Source of the DNA: Streptomyces sp. NBC_01298
GTDB taxonomy: Bacteria; Actinomycetota; Actinomycetes; Streptomycetales; Streptomycetaceae
NCBI RefSeq assembly: GCF_035978755.1
Contig: NZ_CP108414.1
Location: forward strand, 1 to 64,000
Direction: 5' to 3'
DNA length: 64,000 nt
A model generated the notes under the pieces. It was not told the DNA's origin, did not search any database, and saw only the letters and a program-made list of their open reading frames with translations. A program made the translations under genes and the position numbers. Shown piece by piece: positions 1-8,428 of this stretch (positions within the stretch are counted from its first letter, which is position 1; each line of letters opens with the position of its first letter).

Positions 1-420
1 TACCTGAGCGCTGCGCGCTCAGGACTGAACGGCCTCGCTGCGCTCGGCCGGGGGCCCTTCGGGCCCAGGCTCTGCGCTTCGCTCCGAGCCATAGCCGCCC
101 TTCGGGCCGGGGTCCTACGCTTCGCTTCGGACTGCTCTGGTTCCGCTGCGCTCCACCAGAGCGGGCCGGCTTCGCCGGCCTTGGAGCTCCCCTCGCTTCG
201 CTCGGGTAGGTGACCCCGTTTCACGGGATCGGGGCCTTCGGCCCGTTGGGTGGGTCCGCTGCGCTCCCCCACCCTGGCCTTCCGGCTCCGCCTTCAGGCC
301 AAGGCCCGCTCCGCGGGCCCGGCTGGCAGCAGTCGAGGTCTCTGGTTGGACTGTCGGGTCTGCGAGGAGGGGCACTGAGGTCCCGGACTGGGCTGACTCC
401 GCTCACGCTGGGTCAGCCCA
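1..420. repeat. Array of telomere-like small palindromes
   Basis: This stretch is nearly made of short hairpins with 3-nt loops or longer pyrimidine/purine loops. Clear cases are 3-23 (9-bp arms, loop tgc), 52-66 (6-bp arms, loop ttc), 164-180 (7-bp arms, loop ttc), 303-319 (7-bp arms, loop tcc) and 135-161 (7-bp arms). The recurrent cores ctgcgc, cttcgc and ctccgc are the loop types known from Streptomyces telomeres. Open frames here are by-products of G+C bias. Parts of the array recur at 840-960 and 1245-1530. That it is telomere-derived is inference. Confidence 0.6.
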
Positions 421-426
421 GCGGGT

Positions 427-630
427 TCAGACTCCTCGGACGTCGGCGGCCTGCGGGCCACGCTGACCTTGGGTCACCTCGAACTCGACCCGTTGGTTCT
501 CCTCCAGGTTCCTGAAGCCGGTGCCCACGATCGCGCTGAAATGGACGAAGACATCAGGGCCCCCACCATCAGGCGAGATGAACCCGAAGCCCTTCTCCCC
601 GTTGAACCACTTCACAGAGCCCTGAGCCAT
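427..630 (-). CDS. Cold-shock protein, CspA family
   Basis: A 67-residue single cold-shock domain, the normal length for the family. These cytoplasmic OB-fold proteins bind single-stranded RNA and DNA and act as RNA chaperones. RNP1 (KGFGFI, residues 13-18) and RNP2 (VFVHF, 27-31) are intact, and the W8/F9 aromatic pair is present. The start is the ATG at 628-630, which begins [10 protein letters not shown]; the longer frame upstream has no family similarity. The gene stands alone between palindrome arrays, with about 0.9 kb of non-coding DNA upstream. Nothing in the sequence shows whether it is cold-induced. The family call is firm; which paralogue it is cannot be told. Confidence 0.93.
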   Translation of the reverse strand: MAQGSVKWFNGEKGFGFISPDGGGPDVFVHFSAIVGTGFRNLEENQRVEFEVTQGQRGPQAADVRGV

Positions 631-839
631 ACCCACCCCTAGAAAGACGCCCCCAGAACGCACGGACCGCGCCCGGTTGCACGCAATCCTCCCCAGGCAT
701 CAAAGGATGAAAACATGATCGTCAAGCCCATGCGCAGGCTCCGTCAGAGCAGCCATCCAACTCAGAATGCTTCAATCTTGGCTAAAGCTAGACTCTGGAA
801 AGATCATCCCATGCCGGGTCTACGTCGCGAGAGCCGGGT

Positions 840-960
840 TATCGCGAATCAGTGAAACTGCGCAGCGCCCGGTCCTTCCGGCTCCGCCTCCAGGACCAGG
901 GCCCGCTCCGCGGACCCAGCCAGCAGCAGGGGGGAGAGTGGCCGGCGCGCTCTCAACCGG
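840..960. repeat. Second block of the palindromic repeat
   Basis: Positions 869-915 repeat the wording of 281-320 and 1426-1475: a ccttccggct-type arm, an aggacc arm and a gcccgctccgcggac-type hairpin. Between 631 and 840 nothing recognisable is seen, and 960-1245 also lacks a convincing gene. Confidence 0.55.
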
Positions 961-1244
961 CGGCCGGTAGGCCACCCACACGCGGAGGGACCCTCCGCTC
1001 CTATCCCCAAACGCGGCCCCCGGCATCTGAGCCCGCCTACATTTCCGCTCGATGCCCTCGTCACCTCTCCAATGGGGAAAGAGCATGAAAGTGGCGGATC
1101 ACCGGGTTGGCATACCAAGACATCAGAAACAAGTCTGAGCTCAGCGGGCCTAAAGGCCCCCACGGTGATCCGCCGTGTTCAATCTACTACGACAAGAAGA
1201 GCCCTGCCACTCAGTGCTATCAACCCGGCACAACGAGCTCGGTG

Positions 1245-1530
1245 TCGCCGAGCTGAGGCTGGCCTTGGGCCGGGATCCTCCGCTTCGCTACGGACTGGTC
1301 CGGGCCGCTGCGCTTCGCACGCTGCGCGTACCCAAGGCTTGCGCGCTCCGCACGGGATCTGACCCCGTTTCACGGGGTCCAGGCCTTCGGCCTGTTGGTG
1401 GGGTCCGCTCCGCTCCCCCACCCTGGGTCCTTCCGGCTTCGCCTCCAGGACCTCGGCCCGCGGAGCGGGCCGAGGTTGCCGGCCTTCGGCCGAGGGCTCA
1501 CCAGCGGCCGAAGGCTACGCCTTCCCGAGC
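1245..1530. repeat. Third block of the palindromic repeat
   Basis: Repeats modules of block 1: a gggtccgctccgctccccc unit near 1400 mirrors one near 251, and the ggtccttccgg unit near 1427 mirrors 281 and 871. A perfect 7-bp hairpin (ggcccgc, loop gga, gcgggcc) lies near 1456-1472. The block ends just before the stop of the next minus-strand gene. Confidence 0.55.
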
Positions 1531-1543
1531 TCACCGAATCCGG

Positions 1544-2095
1544 TCAGGCGAACTCCACAAGCTTCCACTGCTGGAACTTCTCCTCCACCGCATCCTCCTC
1601 CATCACCTTGACCTCCATTCCCTCAGGGGCGAACGTGCCCGTAACGGAGCCCACGACAGTAAGGAGCTGGGTGGAGCCGTCCAGTTTGGTGAAGATACGC
1701 CCGCCCTTCGCCCACCAGGTCTGGAATGAATCCCGTCCCGTCGACAGCAACTCGACGCCCCCTTCCAGCTCACCGGCATCGTTCATGTCATCCATTCCGT
1801 ACAGGGTGAAACGACCGTACGGCTTGAAGTCCATCCGGTTGACCAGCAGGTTCGCCGCCCTACCGTGCGAGTCCCTCGACATGTCGTAGTGCCAGCCCTG
1901 GAACACGTTCTCCCCCGACGGCAGCCGCTTCTCCAACCGCACCTCCGGCGGATCCGTACGCGTCCACGTCGTCGTGTTCCCCAAACGCTCCTCCCTGCCC
2001 AACACACGATCAGCACCCGGATAAGCCGCCAGACACAACCCCGACGCCTCATTCACGATGAAGAAATCACCCTCCGGGAAACCATTCCTCGCCAC
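1544..2095 (-). CDS. Hypothetical protein, possible ricin/beta-trefoil-like
   Basis: An open frame coding about 183 residues from a GTG at 2093-2095. The frame extends further upstream, but that part is Arg/Trp-rich and looks non-coding, so the later start with purine-rich DNA before it is preferred. The N-terminal segment FFIVNEASGLCLAAYPG resembles the start of a ricin-type lectin repeat, which binds carbohydrate; QxW-like spacing (FQGW, QTWW, FQQW) recurs through the protein. There is no signal peptide, so a secreted lectin is not supported. Function unknown. No operon partner is visible. Confidence 0.55.
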   Translation of the reverse strand: MARNGFPEGDFFIVNEASGLCLAAYPGADRVLGREERLGNTTTWTRTDPPEVRLEKRLPSGENVFQGWHYDMSRDSHGRAANLLVNRMDFKPYGRFTLYGMDDMNDAGELEGGVELLSTGRDSFQTWWAKGGRIFTKLDGSTQLLTVVGSVTGTFAPEGMEVKVMEEDAVEEKFQQWKLVEFA

Positions 2096-2526
2096 AACCC
2101 TCAACTCCCTCTCACTCCCTGAACGAAACCGGCCAAAACGCCACCAAACCCGCCGACCGGACCTTGAGAGTGAGCCTAGAGTCACCCCGCGTAGCCAAAC
2201 GGGTGAAAATCGCCAACCATCCGAAACCAGACACAATCCGACCGAAACACCGCCACCCACACAGCCCCCGGCTCCGCCCTCACTCCAGGCCGGCCGAACC
2301 GCGCCTACCCGACGGCACTCACCAGCCGAGCCCCCACCCGCAGTGACCTCACCCCTGCATCAAAGCTTGGCAGTGCTGTGTAACATCCCGAGGAAAGCCT
2401 TACTCCTTCAACGGACCACAAAAGTATCTATATAGATAGACAGACCGGCTCGCCAGCAACCTCTTGCAGGAGCTCTGACCTGCCGAAACCTGCTTTCGGC
2501 AGGGGCCGATCGGGGATGATGGCCGC
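2096..2526. other. Intergenic DNA, no gene seen
   Basis: The DNA between the lectin-like gene and the next pseudogene has no supported gene. It is locally A+T-richer around 2370-2445, including an alternating run atctatatagatag, so it may hold promoters, but none could be assigned. Confidence 0.4.
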
Positions 2527-3131
2527 ATGGCGCACACCATGGTTTTGGCCGTCTCCCCCCACCACCTGGAGCAGCTCGACGCGCTCGTGACGTCGCATCG
2601 GGACGCCGAGGAATAGTGGATACGGGATGAATCAGCCCGTATCGACCTTCCGATGCTGTGCGGAGCATCATGGCGGGATGCTCAGGTCCGGATCCGGGCC
2701 GCCCGCCGGCAGCACCGGGAGACCGGCCGCCACCGCCCGACACGCGCACTCGCCCTAGCACCCGCCCTCCGGGCCGAGCTGGACGCACAAGGACTCCTAC
2801 GGGACTGGGACCCCATCCCGGCCGGCGCCCCAACAGCATGTCAGACCCTCGGCGGACGCGGCCCACACACGGGCGCAGGACTCACCGCGCGCCTGGTCGT
2901 CGCCCTCCCCGACGAACTCTGGCTACCCCTGACCCGAGGCGTCCACTGGACCAACCAACCCCACCTACAAGCCTTGCCGGAGTGGGCCGACCGATGGGGC
3001 CCGGCCCCACCGCCGGACACTCCACCGCCCCACCCGAAGCCCTCGCCGAACGCGCCCGGACCGCCGCCCACATCACCACCACCGGCCAGGTCCTCCGCAC
3101 CGCCCTCGAACACACCCTCCGCAACCCCTGA
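2527..3131 (+). pseudogene. Hypothetical gene broken by a stop and a frameshift
   Basis: Translation from the ATG at 2527 gives MAHTMVLAVSPHHLEQLDAL and then hits an in-frame TAG at 2614-2616. The same frame continues with sensible protein through LPDELWLPLTRGVHWTNQ to about 3000. There the coherent reading moves to another frame (ALAERARTAAHITTTGQVL) and ends at 3131. The out-of-frame continuation is Pro/Ser-rich, as expected of a shifted high-G+C frame. So one nonsense change and one frameshift have broken a gene of roughly 200 codons. The family was not recognised. Confidence 0.6.
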
Positions 3132-3295
3132 CCGGCTCACGAGAAATGAAGGCACTCTTTCGCGAGGACGGCCGACCAAGGTCCACCACCGCGCGCCGCC
3201 ACGCAGGTCAACGGACTCGCCGCAGCCTGCGGTCCCGGATGGCCGGATCGCCCAGCCGGGTGATCTTGGTCGACCGAGGTAGGCAGTGACGACAA

Positions 3296-3613
3296 GTGAA
3301 CGATCTAATGCGCGGCGTGACCGAGTCCCGGTCCGGATCCTTGAGCAAGGCAGCGCGCATGTCGACCCTGATCGTTGGCGGCGCCGCCATGATCGCCGCC
3401 ACCGGCGCATACTGCGTCAAGTTCTCCAACCCGAACTTCAAGTTCGACGACGTCATCATCACCGCCACGTCCCACCAGTACGGCCACTTGCCCACGGTGA
3501 CCGCCGCGGCCGCGAACTGCGGCACCGACGCCAACACCGTCCGGGTCCTCACGAACCACCTGACCAGCAGCAACTCCTACGGCGACGCCAGCTTCTCCCT
3601 CGCCGTCCACTGA
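3296..3613 (+). CDS. Small secreted hypothetical protein
   Basis: About 105 residues from the GTG at 3296; ATGs at 3308 and 3359 are possible later starts. A hydrophobic segment (STLIVGGAAMIAATGAYC, about residues 23-40) could be a signal peptide or a single membrane anchor. The rest is polar and rich in Asn, Thr and Ser. No family was recognised. It is followed by a strong hairpin at 3622-3663, which fits a monocistronic unit. Confidence 0.55.
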   Translation: MNDLMRGVTESRSGSLSKAARMSTLIVGGAAMIAATGAYCVKFSNPNFKFDDVIITATSHQYGHLPTVTAAAANCGTDANTVRVLTNHLTSSNSYGDASFSLAVH

Positions 3614-3621
3614 CCCCGCCA

Positions 3622-3663
3622 GGGGAGCCGTGCCCGCGCACAACCGCGTCGGCACGGCCCCCG
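3622..3663 (+). terminator. Hairpin after the small secreted gene
   Basis: Arms gccgtgcc (3627-3634) and ggcacggc (3651-3658) are extended by gggg and cccc on the outside. It starts nine bases after the stop of the gene ending at 3613. There is no T-run, as is usual in Streptomyces. Confidence 0.55.
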
Positions 3664-3679
3664 CCCAGAAACCGGGGCC

Positions 3680-3860
3680 GACTTCGGTGACCGTGTGCCG
3701 CTGCTTGCGCGCCGCGTCCATGCCAGCCCGCAGTATCTCGTCGATCACCGGCTTGTACGGTCCAGCGCGGTCGGTAGCAGCGTGAGCTTCTTCCGCAGCT
3801 CCGGCCAGACCGAGCCCAAGGCCTCTCTGATCGTCCGCGGCAAGCCGACCAACTGGAAGC
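3680..3860 (-). pseudogene. IS21-type transposase (IstA) remnant
   Basis: The minus strand reads AGPYKPVIDEILRAGMDAARK followed by QRHTVT, which resembles the N-terminal region of IS21-family IstA. Just upstream, in another frame, SVWPELRKKLTLLPTAL appears to be the preceding part of the same protein, so there is a frameshift near 3770. Only about 60 residues remain, with no DDE domain and no IstB. Confidence 0.5.
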
Positions 3861-3960
3861 CCGGACCCCAACGAGGAGTGAGCAAGTGCCGCTGCGGCGC
3901 TGCTGACGACGGGGCCCAAGGAGTGTCAGGGCCGGCCGGCGCCACCGACAGGAGCCACCG

Positions 3961-4266
3961 TCATCCGGAACGGTGGATGTTGGACAGCTGCTTGTCCGGC
4001 TGCGGGCTCTTGCGATAAATCAGGGCCTGCTTGCCGATGGTCTGCACCAGCTCGGCGCGGCCGGCCCTACACAGTTCGCTGATGGCGGCGGCGCGCTCTG
4101 CGCGGTCTTCCGAGCTGATCTCGATTTTGACCAGTTCGTGGTCGGCCAGTGCCCGGTCCAGTTCGGCGATCACACCTTCGTTCACACCATCGCCCGTGAC
4201 GATCATGGCCGGCAGGTCGTGACCCATCGTTTTGAGCTGATTCCTCTGCTCGTTACTGAGCGGCAT
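3961..4266 (-). CDS. yhbY: YhbY-like CRM-domain RNA-binding protein
   Basis: A 101-residue protein that is essentially one CRM (CRS1/YhbY) domain, the full length of the family. In proteobacteria YhbY associates with pre-50S ribosomal particles. The GxxG-type loop and flanks are seen in DGVNEGVIAELDRAL (residues 26-40), followed by HELVKIEI and the C-terminal signature ELVQTIGKQALIYR. The tail QLSNIHR matches gamma-proteobacterial YhbY closely. The start is the ATG at 4264-4266, with aaaaggg about 8 nt upstream; the longer frame is not conserved. The surroundings are IS21 and Tn3 debris, which suggests horizontal arrival. The gene looks intact. Confidence 0.85.
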   Translation of the reverse strand: MPLSNEQRNQLKTMGHDLPAMIVTGDGVNEGVIAELDRALADHELVKIEISSEDRAERAAAISELCRAGRAELVQTIGKQALIYRKSPQPDKQLSNIHRSG

Positions 4267-4867
4267 AATCTGACCCTTTTCATCGAGTTCGCGGGTGGGC
4301 AGCGAGACTTCGCCCCCAGGCCAATGAACGAGCGGCAAGGCCGCAAGTCATGGCGAGGCGCGCACAGCTGCCCCTCACGCCCACGTCGCTATGAGGGCGG
4401 CCGCCCTGAGGCTGCCCAGCTGCCCCGGCCGTTCCCTCACCAGCCAATGCGGGCGATCGAGTTGGCCGAGCGACCAGACCGTGATCGCCGACGGCCCGGG
4501 TCTTGGCCTTGTTGGTTCTCACTGGATTTCACACCCCCTCCCCACCTGGGCCATCCCTGATCGAGGGTGATCGTTTCTCCGGGTGAGAGGCCACCTCCAC
4601 CCGGGTGACGGCGGTCCAAGATCCCTTCCGGAGTGAGCTCGCGCGCGTCTACAAACGGTGCGTGATCCACACCCGTGGTCACATCCTGCGCGCCGAAGTC
4701 CGCGCCGCCCGCTGTCTGCCCCGTCACCAGCGGCGGCAGGGCGGTTTCGCGCCCCGGCACCCACCTCTGCCCAGCCGAGCAGACGAACCGGCCGGCGATC
4801 GCGGGCCTGCGCACCCTGGCGCACCACACGTAACGCCCCCTGCGGCATCACCCACTGCCGGGGTGTC
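4267..4867. other. No convincing gene
   Basis: Long frames exist on both strands, but none has family similarity or a good ribosome-binding site. The minus-strand frame around 4437-4740 (GQTAGGADFGAQDVTTG region) is the least unlikely one. Confidence 0.35.
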
Positions 4868-4906
4868 GACGGTGGGCCCGGCCCCAGTGCGGGCGGGCCC
4901 ACCGTC
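4868..4906. repeat. Perfect-type hairpin, copy A
   Basis: Arms ggtgggcccggcccc and gggcgggcccacc around agtgc. A near-identical hairpin occurs at 6250-6289. It sits exactly at the 3' end of the Tn3 transposase remnant, so it may act as a terminator for that strand. Confidence 0.55.
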
Positions 4907-5463
4907 ATGCGGATGGATCGTCTTCTTCTACGCGCAATGGTCGCCGGCCGGATTCCTGCGGGCGGAGGAAGGCGTAGCGGCCGAGGGTTCACGTGCGTCC
5001 AGAACAGCGGCGACAGCGCCCGCCGGTCTGCATCGGTCAGCTTGTCCGCCCACTTCGGATCAGCCAGGACTTCCTGCATCAGCAGCGTGTTGACGTGCAC
5101 CAACGCGGACTGGAGCAGGTGCAGCGCGAGCATGCTGACCTCCTGGGATTCCTTGTCGGCCCCGGCCAGGTCGCCGTCCTTGCCGTAGAAGAGGTCCTTG
5201 TTCGCGGAGTTCCAGTTCTCGACCACCTGGAGCCCTTCGTGGATCTGTACGCACCGCACGCCCCAGCTCTTCGATTGCCTGGTACGTGGGGTGCTTGGGG
5301 CCGCCCCGAGTAAAACGGCACAGGACCTGCTCAGCCTCGGCGGTGCCCAGACGCAGGGCGGTGGTGTACTTCACGATCTGGTCGTACTGCTGGGCGATCA
5401 GCTCCCAGTTGATCGTCTTGGTCGACAGCACTGGCGCGAGGTGGGGCCACTGGAGAGGAACCG
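4905..5463 (-). pseudogene. tnpA: Tn3-family transposase, C-terminal remnant
   Basis: Two minus-strand frames together give the C-terminal part of a Tn3-type DDE transposase. The first (about 5463-5260) reads LSTKTINWELIAQQYDQIV and YTTALRLGTAEAEQVLCRF. After a frameshift near 5255 it continues with GLQVVENWNSANKDLFYG and ALVHVNTLLMQEVL. A second shift near 5000 restores the expected end, with stop at 4905-4907. The N-terminal two thirds and any resolvase are absent, and no Tn3 terminal repeat was found. Confidence 0.8.
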
Positions 5464-5596
5464 GCCCTCCTACCAACCCCCGTCGCAGGACCACGGCCGC
5501 GGGTTCAGTCTCTGACCTGGCTGCGGCCGGTGGGTGCTGGGGGCACCGCCGCCCCCAGACCCCTGCGCAGGTCGGCATCGCCCGGCGCGAACAGGT

Positions 5597-5695
5597 CGTC
5601 GTGCCCGGGGCGCCGTCCGCGCCGAACGACACCGCCCACCTGGTCCTGTGGCCGGGGCAGCACAGCGGCTGGTCCTGGTCGCGCTCCTGGTCGCG
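5597..5695. repeat. 99-bp direct repeat, copy A
   Basis: Matches 6139-6237 at 93 of 99 positions by eye, in the same orientation. The two copies flank the small gene at 5882-6136. On the minus strand the repeat could encode PLCCPGHR...SFGADGAPGT, but no gene is supported. Confidence 0.75.
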
Positions 5696-5881
5696 CCATG
5701 CCCAATCACCACAGCGACCGTCTGAGCGCCGAGGAGAGGAGACGAAAGGGGAGGAGGCACACTCAGTTACGTAAAGTTGACCTTGCGTGCCCAGTTTCGG
5801 GACGATGGGGCCGCTTGATGATCAACAAGAGTGACCACGACCACCCGAAAAGAAGCGCTCTGCTGTGACTGAGGAGAAAAC

Positions 5882-6136
5882 GTGACGACGGAAGAGACCG
5901 GAACACAAGAGACCTTCGATCAATGGTTCAGCAGGATCCAGGAACTCGAAGTGACGGCATATGGCAACACACAGCCCCTCGCGACGTTGGCCCGGATTTC
6001 TCGAACGCCAGAGGGGCAGGCCGACATCAAGCCTCTCGACCCCGGGACTGCCAAGGCCATCGAACAGGCCCTTCTTTCGGTCGGCATCGTGTCGAGCAAC
6101 GGCCACACCTTCAGGGCGGTTCCACGGCGCAGCTAG
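5882..6136 (+). CDS. Small hypothetical protein between direct repeats
   Basis: 84 residues from the GTG at 5882, preceded by an excellent ribosome-binding site (gaggag, 6 nt away), so translation is likely. The protein is acidic at the N-terminus (MTTEETGTQETFDQWFSRI) and otherwise soluble, with no membrane segment. The C-terminal part (GTAKAIEQALLSVGIVSSNG) looks like a helix-turn element followed by a beta hairpin. No family was recognised. Its position exactly between two 99-bp direct repeats suggests that it moved or was deleted from as a unit. Confidence 0.6.
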   Translation: MTTEETGTQETFDQWFSRIQELEVTAYGNTQPLATLARISRTPEGQADIKPLDPGTAKAIEQALLSVGIVSSNGHTFRAVPRRS

Positions 6137-6138
6137 GC

Positions 6139-6237
6139 CGTCGTGCCCGGGGCGCCGTCCGCGCCGAACGACACCGCCCACCTGACCCTGTGGCCGGGGC
6201 AGCACAGCGGCTGATCCTGGTCGAGCCTCTGGTCGCG
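6139..6237. repeat. 99-bp direct repeat, copy B
   Basis: Second copy of the repeat at 5597-5695, starting three bases after the stop of the small gene. Hairpin copy B follows 12 nt later. Confidence 0.75.
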
Positions 6238-6249
6238 CTCCGTCCGCGT

Positions 6250-6289
6250 GACGGTGGGCCCGGCCCCACTGGGGGGCGAGCCCACCGTC
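6250..6289. repeat. Hairpin, copy B
   Basis: Repeats the gacggtgggcccggcccc arm of the hairpin at 4868-4906, with a slightly altered right arm ending cccaccgtc. It may terminate transcription from the small gene at 5882. Confidence 0.5.
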
Positions 6290-6645
6290 GACAGCTGGGC
6301 AGTGGGTGTCGGCGGATTCCAGCGGTCGTCGCAACACGTCGGCTGGCGAGCATTCTAGGTGGGGGCCTCTGCTGGAACGAGACGGGGCGCGCGACGATCC
6401 GAGTTGCGGGCCTCTGACGAGGCTGTTGGCCGACCGGGCCACCTTCCTCTCGGTTCCCGTCCGCCCTCGCGCTTGCTCGTTTGAGTGAATGCGCCTCGTC
6501 TTCGGCATGGTCTCGAGCGGCCGGTTGATCATGACGATGGATTGCGACCAGGTTCGGTGACCGCCCTGCGAGGTCGGCGCCGTGGCCCGTGGCTACTGCC
6601 CGGTTGCGGGCTACTTGCCGACCATCCGTTCCAGTGGGAGATGTA

Positions 6646-7278
6646 GTGACTGACTCGATCAAGATCGCAATCGCCGGTCCGGCGACCGGCTCGACGGCCG
6701 AACACGGCGCTGACCTGATCTTCGGTGCCGAGCGAGCCATCCGGGACATCAACGCCAGGGGTGGCGTCAACGGCAAGATGCTGGAGCGCAGGAAGTACGA
6801 CGACACCGGAGAGCCGAAGCAGGCTGTCGCCGTGGCCAACAAGATCGTCAACGACGGCGTGAGGTTCGTCGTCGGCCACATGGCCTCGGCCACGGCCGAG
6901 CCGGCGGCGGACATCTACGAGGGCGAGGGCGTCCTCCTGATCACGCCCGGCGCCACCGGTCCCGAACTCACCGACCACGGCTACAAGCTCATCTTCCGCA
7001 CGATCGGCCTCGACAGCACGCAGGATCCCGCTGCCGGCAACTCCTTCGACAAGGACCCCGAGAACAAGGAGATCGTCGAGGGACTCAAGGCCGACGGGAC
7101 CGACCCCAGCAGGCCCTATCTCTTCCGTGCCTACGCCGCAGTCCAGGTGATCGCCGACGGGATCAAGGCGGCCGGGTCGGAGAACGCCGAGACGGTCACT
7201 CATGCGATCCGCAGCGGCAAGTTCAAGACCGTGATCGGCACCCTGTCCTTCGATGAGAAGGGCGACCTGAGGGTCTAG
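6646..7278 (+). pseudogene. Branched-chain amino acid binding protein (LivK-type), internally deleted
   Basis: The frame reads IKIAIAGPATGSTAEHGADL near the start and AYAAVQVIADGIKAAG near the end, both typical of periplasmic-binding fold type I proteins of the HAAT (Liv) ABC transporters. Family members have about 370 residues; here only 210 remain. After RTIGLDSTQDPAAG the sequence jumps to SFDKDPENKEIVEGL, so about 130-150 residues of the middle, including the hinge, are missing in frame. No signal peptide or lipobox is left. The GTG at 6646 has gggag just upstream. A strong terminator follows at 7366, and no permease genes are adjacent. Confidence 0.7.
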
Positions 7279-7365
7279 TTCGTCGTCTCCGACCTTCACA
7301 CTGCGAGGAGTGCGGACAGTCGCTCGGCTGGGGTGTCCCAGCCCTGAACGATCCAAGCACCGCCG

Positions 7366-7406
7366 AACAGTGAGGGACCCGGCCGGTGGCCGGGTCCCTC
7401 ACTGTT
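7366..7406 (+). terminator. Strong 19-bp hairpin terminator
   Basis: Perfect inverted repeat: 7366-7384 pairs with 7388-7406 around a 3-nt loop (ggt). It lies 87 nt after the stop of the deleted LivK-type gene and is the strongest terminator on the left side of the window. Confidence 0.85.
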
Positions 7407-8050
7407 CTCACAAACGGTTCCGCACACCCCCGCGACACGCCCGGGAGCCGGATTCCGGGACCAGTTCCGGTGTCCAACAAGGGTGTTCAGGAAGTCTCGG
7501 TGTGCAGGAACGCGGGCACCCCGGTTTCGGTACGGTGACTGCCATCAGCAGCAGCCTGGCCGACAGCGGCGACGACGTCCCCGACAACCCCGAAGGCCGC
7601 GGTTACTGTAATGGGCAGCGAAGCGAGCCATCGCTATCCGAATCCGGAGTATGAGCTCGTTCGACAGACCGCGGGGCTTGCTTCACCAGCGGTGCCGGCC
7701 GGGACGAAGATCTCATCCGCCACCTGGGCCGGAAGTCCTCTAACTCCGGCCCCGGTGGTACCCCCAGCCGGGGGGACCGCGCCAGAAGCCTCCGTGCACC
7801 CGCAACGGCGGACCCTCGGCACAGGTGGCACCGGCACGCAGGTCACCACCCGGGGCTGCCACCGCCCCCGTAGGTGAGGTGCTCGCAATGCTCGGTAGGT
7901 GGAGGAGGCAGGCCGTGGGGCCGGCCAGGGCGGGAACGGTCCGCTCGGCTTCGGGGCGCGACACCGCAGGATGACCGCCGCGTCATCCATCCGATCGGTG
8001 CAGCGGGCCGCCTGGGCCGCTTTGGGACCCACGTGCGGCACGGTGGCGGC
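7407..8050. other. No supported gene
   Basis: Only weak frames are present, for example a short plus frame from 7548 (VTAISSSLADSGDDVPDNPE). None has a clear start signal or recognised family. Confidence 0.35.
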
Positions 8051-8160
8051 ATGCGCCGCTGGCCCCTGCTCCTCGCCGCGCTGCTCGCGGCCCCCGGATG
8101 TTTCACTGTCCACCCCGCCGCCCGCCCGGCCCGGGCCGTCTGCCGCCGTGCCGGCACTGC
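8051..8160 (+). pseudogene. Truncated small lipoprotein gene, copy 1
   Basis: The ATG at 8051 begins MRRWPLLLAALLAAPGCFTV, a lipoprotein signal with lipobox AAPGC. The next copy at 9080 has nearly the same start, then about 150 more residues ending in a conserved-looking tail. Here homology is lost soon after the lipobox, and the frame runs antisense through the convergent gene at 8164-8397. I read it as a truncated duplicate. Confidence 0.5.
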
Positions 8161-8163
8161 TGT

Positions 8164-8397
8164 CTACCGGGACGACAGTCGCGCGAGACTGATGTCACTC
8201 ATAGCCACTGGCACCTGGGAACTGACCAACTCCCCCGCCCCTTCGAGAGGGCCGGAAGGGCGTCCGCTCCTGGTGTCGAACAGGCCTCCCCCCCTCGACA
8301 CCGGCTCCGGACCCGCCGCAGCGTGTGCGGAGGCCGCGGCAAAGGGCAGGGCAAACACAGCAAGCGCAACACCGAGAACCACACGTTGTTTCGTCAT
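8164..8397 (-). CDS. Small secreted hypothetical protein
   Basis: 77 residues from the ATG at 8395-8397. The N-terminus MTKQRVVLGVALAVFALPFA followed by AAASAHAAAG is a textbook Sec signal peptide with an AHA cleavage site near residue 26. The mature part is about 50 residues, without cysteines, so it is not a chaplin. The ribosome-binding site is weak. No family was recognised. It is convergent with the truncated lipoprotein copy. Confidence 0.5.
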   Translation of the reverse strand: MTKQRVVLGVALAVFALPFAAASAHAAAGPEPVSRGGGLFDTRSGRPSGPLEGAGELVSSQVPVAMSDISLARLSSR

Positions 8398-8428
8398 ACC
8401 GAGATCAACGAAACCGTGCACGACAAGG

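Noticed and set aside
210..515. Plus-strand frames over the left palindrome array
   Set aside because: They follow repeated hairpins and have no start signal or family.
4868..6289. Hairpins as terminal repeats of a Tn3 element
   Set aside because: They are internal palindromes, not mirrored ends, and lack the Tn3-type GGGG start and flanking duplication.
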